From the NCBI GenBank assembly GCA_029232285.1, contig JAOXFI010000038.1, positions 1 through 32,750 of the forward strand: a stretch of 32,750 nucleotides of DNA, read 5' to 3'. The translations under genes and the position numbers were made by a program. The notes beneath the pieces were generated by a model. The model saw only the letters and a program-made list of their open reading frames with translations, was not told the origin of the DNA and did no database searches. Every line of letters begins with the position of its first letter. Position 1 is the first letter of the stretch. Positions 29,130 to 32,750 of the stretch are shown in pieces. Source of the DNA: Agmasoma carcini (nom. nud.). Taxonomy: Eukaryota > Microsporidia > Thelohaniidae.

Positions 29130-29290
29130 ATCTTAGAACACGAAATAGTCTTCTTTGACAGAAATAATTATTTTTATATATCGAAATAAACTGGGTTCCC
29201 TAGAACGAACAAGTTTATATGTATTCTTTTAGCCTTGTTAAAGTCTCAATAACCTGTTTTCCAGCGCTACCACACTGCACCACATGAGAT
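29130..29290 (+). repeat. Unclassified repeat family, copy C
   Basis: The most diverged of three copies. It keeps TATATATCTTAGAA at the left (A and B: TATATCTTAA) and TTTCCAGCGCTACCACACTG (29258-29277; B: TTTCCAACGTTACCACTTTG). The arms AACAAG (29208-29213) and CTTGTT (29234-29239) lie where A and B have their pairing arms. It has the same orientation as B and no coding frame. Confidence 0.5.
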
Positions 29291-29416
29291 CTGAAATTAC
29301 ATCAAAATTCAAACTTTTAATATATGTGATGATGATAAATATCATTAAGCATTTATCACTATTAACAATGGCACAGAATTTGTACCTTATTAAATAAAAA
29401 ATGTATTTTTTTTCTT

Positions 29417-30091
29417 TTATTGATTATCCAGAGCATTTCTTCTCCGAACACTTGATCTAATTATCTTTATTACCCTCTCAAATGAAATTCTGATATTCGT
29501 TATTAATAGTCTATTTAGGTGATCAATACAATTAAATTTTATCTTACCTAAATATTTTGTAATATTCTTAAACCTCAGACCACTCAGGTATTTAAGTAAA
29601 ATTTTATCTTCATTGATTCTAAGCATATTTGGTATTCCTTCTAATTGTGATTTCATTATTTCCATCTTAGAATTGAGGAATACCAAGACTAATTTCATAC
29701 TATCAAAGGCATATTTAATACCATTAACAATAAATTTCCTTATTTCTATATTTCTATATTTTCTTTTCAAGAGTTCCTCAGACATAGTAAATAAATATTT
29801 TATCTTATTTCTTATTCTGTTAGCTTTAAGATTTGATTTTTTCGGTTGGGGAAGACTTAGTCTTAAATGGCGAATTGTTGAATCTAGTGGAGCCACGATT
29901 ATGTATCTAGCTCCTATTTTCTCAATACAAACATTTTGACGAAGACCAATACATGTTGGAAGATTTGTATCAATTTTTGATAGTTGATCATTTTTATAAA
30001 TTGTATTAATATTGAATTGAAGTGCAAAAGAAAGGACTGGCATAAGTAGATTAAGCATAAATATCATCAAGCTTCCACCAAATACCATCAT
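29417..30091 (-). CDS. Secreted basic orphan protein, 224 aa
   Basis: I do not recognise this protein. It starts MMVFGGSLMIFMLNLLMPVL followed by SFA, a convincing cleavable signal peptide of about 24 residues. The rest is strongly basic (many Lys and Arg), with two or three Cys in the first 60 residues and predicted helices after residue 90. No further membrane span is evident. Support for a real gene: a 675-bp frame in this A+T-rich background, tandem ATGs at the start, and a Gln-stop followed by A that places AATAAA over the stop, as in several secure genes here. No CCC precedes the ATG. Secretion is predicted from the leader; a spore-wall, polar-tube or host-directed role would be speculation. 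Confidence 0.65.
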   Translation of the reverse strand: MMVFGGSLMIFMLNLLMPVLSFALQFNINTIYKNDQLSKIDTNLPTCIGLRQNVCIEKIGARYIIVAPLDSTIRHLRLSLPQPKKSNLKANRIRNKIKYLFTMSEELLKRKYRNIEIRKFIVNGIKYAFDSMKLVLVFLNSKMEIMKSQLEGIPNMLRINEDKILLKYLSGLRFKNITKYLGKIKFNCIDHLNRLLITNIRISFERVIKIIRSSVRRRNALDNQ

Positions 30092-32750
30092 TGTTTATCT
30101 TAGATTCTTTTTCTTTTATAGTATAATTTGTTTACATATAAACAAAAAATATATTATAATTAATCTTTAAACCTTTTCATGCTCGATATATGTCATTTAT
30201 ACCTTTAATATTTAATTATTATCTTTACTTGATTCTTCAATAAATGTTTCATAATTTTTTATCACAATTTTTAATAAATACAAAAATCCTTATTACTTTG
30301 TATACATGATTGATTTTATTAAAATATATGAAAATACAGCACTCTACCATATTTTTCAAAAAATAAAAGAATTTTGTAAATTTTATATAAAACAATACAA
30401 AGATAATCTATACTAATATATTTCGTCATTATATTTATAGAAAGGTCGTTTTTAAAAAATTTTTGCTTATCTGATGAAAATATAAATAAATCATCCTTAC
30501 CTTGTTTCTGTAATAGTATATATTACAGAATTGCAATATTCATCACCTACATTTTAGTGCTTTGCTAAATATAAGATTTTTATAATGTTGTATTAAAAAA
30601 TAAATAAATCAAAAACACATTTTAGACAAATGTCATAATCTATGAAAGCAAAATATTTTATTTATATACAAATTCTTTTGATTTGGAAAATGTTTTTATC
30701 CATATTTTGAATTTCTCTTATTTATAACAACAATCAAGTACTTCTTTAATAGATCATTCACCTCTTATAGTATAATTAGCTACCAATTAAAATTTCCTAT
30801 TCTGCACCAATATGAGTTCTGAATTTTTTGGTTAGCAAAACATGATATAATATTTGGACCATCATAAAATATTTCTATATTGAATGATTTAATTATTTTC
30901 AGGTCATAATTACATCATATATAAGACTCACATCACTATATTAACATCCACGTCTTTTGTTTGATATTTTCCTCAGGTTTGAGTTCTTACTTTTCTTATT
31001 TAAAGTGATATTTAAACTTCATAACCTTTCAATCATTTATTACCATTTTATATATAATATTCGAAAAAAAAATATATTAATAATTATTCGTAAGGCTGCA
31101 GTAAACTTTTAAAAATATGTTTTTATGAATAGAGACATATCTTTTAAAATTAATACACTGCTTTTGTGTGCAACGCTAAGTAAAACCTTCAATATTTCTA
31201 TTATATTTATTTAAATTCATAACAAAATTACACTCCAAGCTCGGAATTTCCTTTAGCTTCAAGCAATATGATTATAGATATTCTATTTCACTGAGATTGT
31301 TTAAATTTAGACATATCTAACATGGTATTAAAATATATATTTATATCTTTGGTACAATTTTATACTTGGTCAGTTTCGGTGCAATTTTAACACCTGATCC
31401 AATATTTTAACACTGAACCACAGATATACAAATTAGATAATAAAAATCATTAAAAAACAAACTATAGAAATAATTCTGGCTTAACTCTGAATTATTAGAA
31501 TTAAAATCCAATGAAACCCCAATTCACATACAAACTAATAGAAGCCAAGTATGATTACCTAATGAATGAAGATGAATTACACTTGACTCTGGAGATCTAC
31601 AACTTCAAATGCTAACTTATAACTAGATCCCAGAGAATTCGTCTGCCTCTGTACCCAGAAGATTTCAATCGATTTGATTTGATCAATTAGGTTGCTTTAA
31701 AACTTATTTCTAGCTGTAGTGTGATGATAAAAATAGGATGATAATGAACCATAATTTATTCTTCTATACTAAATCACATCTCAAGTGCAAGCTTAGTTTA
31801 TAGAACTTTTATATAAGATAGTTTGCTGGTTGTTTTAACCATTTTTGCCAGACTCTTCATTAATTAACCCCGATAAAAAAGTTTTTTTTTTGATTTTATA
31901 AAAACAAATAAAATCTTATTTATTGCAAAATATACTATAGGGAAAGTGAAATAAATTTTAAAAGGGGTTTGTTAGATGTACTTTAAGTCATTTAGTTTAA
32001 AGAAGGTAATTGGTTGACCTTATTGAGATATTAAGATACATATCAACCTTCAGAATATTGTATGGTGTGCAATTAACTCTTTAAATATTTTCTCTTAATT
32101 ATAATAAATACAATTTTTAATATTTTTATCACCGAAAATAAATTATTTTGCAAACATATATTATCAATATTATTTATTGAAATATATTTTCAAAAAAAAC
32201 AAGTAATATAAATTCTTTTATAATTTCACAATATGAAAAATATCGATCAATAATAATTTTATAATATCGCTTTTACTATAATAAAATGCTTTTGTATAAG
32301 TCATAATGTTATTATGAACATATGTATAGATGTAAGTAAATGTGTTTCTGTATAATATATGATCATCTCATAGTATTCTATTATTTGTTTATTATTTTTT
32401 ATAAATAATTTAAAGGATCAATAATGAAATGTAACCAAGATTAAGCGAGTATAATATATAGCTTAACTTAATAATATTATAGTTATGATGTCTAGAGATA
32501 ATTAAATTCAATAATAACAACATTCGATGCTTCATTACGTAAATAAATAAAAGTATTATATCAAGAAATGCTCTCTAATAAAGGATTAAGAATCATAAAT
32601 TAACTATATTTCATACTCTATCACTTGAATCAATTTCTCTACACAATATAACGTTCATGCTCACTTTTTAATCTTGATATCATTATTTTTTTAATATTAA
32701 ATTAATAATATTAAAACATTGTAAAAAATTTTACTAATTAAATTTTTAAT
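30092..32750. other. Gene-free right end
   Basis: About 2.7 kb with no secure gene or RNA. Only 31.3-31.9 kb is less A+T-rich than the rest, and it holds the possible broken frame listed separately. Simple A/T runs occur throughout. No transposase block, MITE arm or repeat-family block was found here. Confidence 0.55.
31511..31690 (+). pseudogene. Possible broken small gene, unknown
   Basis: An ATG at 31511, preceded by AAAATCCA, opens a frame of 34 codons (MKPQFTYKLIEAKYDYLMNE and onward) to a TAA at 31613. The same frame then continues for 24 more plausible codons (RSQRIRLPLYPEDFNRFDLI) to a TAG. Composition on both sides of the stop is protein-like and less A+T-rich than the flanks. I do not recognise it. 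It may be a decayed gene, a transposon gag fragment or chance. Confidence 0.25.

Overview
The window looks like a chromosomal segment of a microsporidian, from a very A+T-rich lineage such as Nosema/Vairimorpha or a relative (inferred from features, not from a search). Support: intron-less eukaryotic core genes with shortened proteins; start codons directly preceded by CCC (885-aa protein, Per1-like protein, SLC19-like transporter, Hsp104-like protein); AAATTT-like runs just upstream of starts; and AATAAA sites that overlap the stop codon. The standard genetic code fits every gene. Genes are sparse, and the intergenic DNA holds decayed transposons and simple repeats.

Layout: 1-1,673 is a hexamer microsatellite followed by gene-free DNA. 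1,674-4,331 (+) is an 885-residue helical protein I do not recognise. 4,398-4,815 holds a MITE and a short tandem repeat. 4,832-5,656 (-) is a Per1/PGAP3-like membrane hydrolase. 6,164-8,370 holds a MITE with a duplicated right half and a broken Merlin (IS1595/ISXO2-type) transposase. 8,758-14,176 is a run of three minus-strand genes: an SGT-like TPR co-chaperone, an SLC19-like membrane carrier (tentative) and an Hsp104/ClpB disaggregase. 15,361-19,269 (+) is the largest subunit of RNA polymerase III. 20,746-22,047 (-) is an SPB4/DDX55-type DEAD-box helicase, divergent from arginyl-tRNA synthetase at 22,406-24,136 (+).

From 24.1 kb to the end only two small orphan genes look real: a 74-aa two-span membrane protein and a 224-aa protein with a signal peptide. 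The rest is transposon debris: two more MITEs, one split by a 240-bp insert that looks like a solo LTR, and two convergent Merlin pseudogenes.

The recognised genes are housekeeping functions: tRNA/5S transcription, ribosome assembly, tRNA charging, protein folding and disaggregation, GPI-anchor remodelling. They do not form a dedicated pathway. The most unusual signal is an unclassified repeat family with three diverged copies (near 14.6, 24.7 and 29.2 kb). They share sequence blocks and an inverted-repeat stem whose paired bases differ between copies in a compensatory way. This suggests a structured RNA or a structured mobile element, and is a hypothesis from hand alignment. I saw no CRISPR array and no rRNA or tRNA gene I could support.
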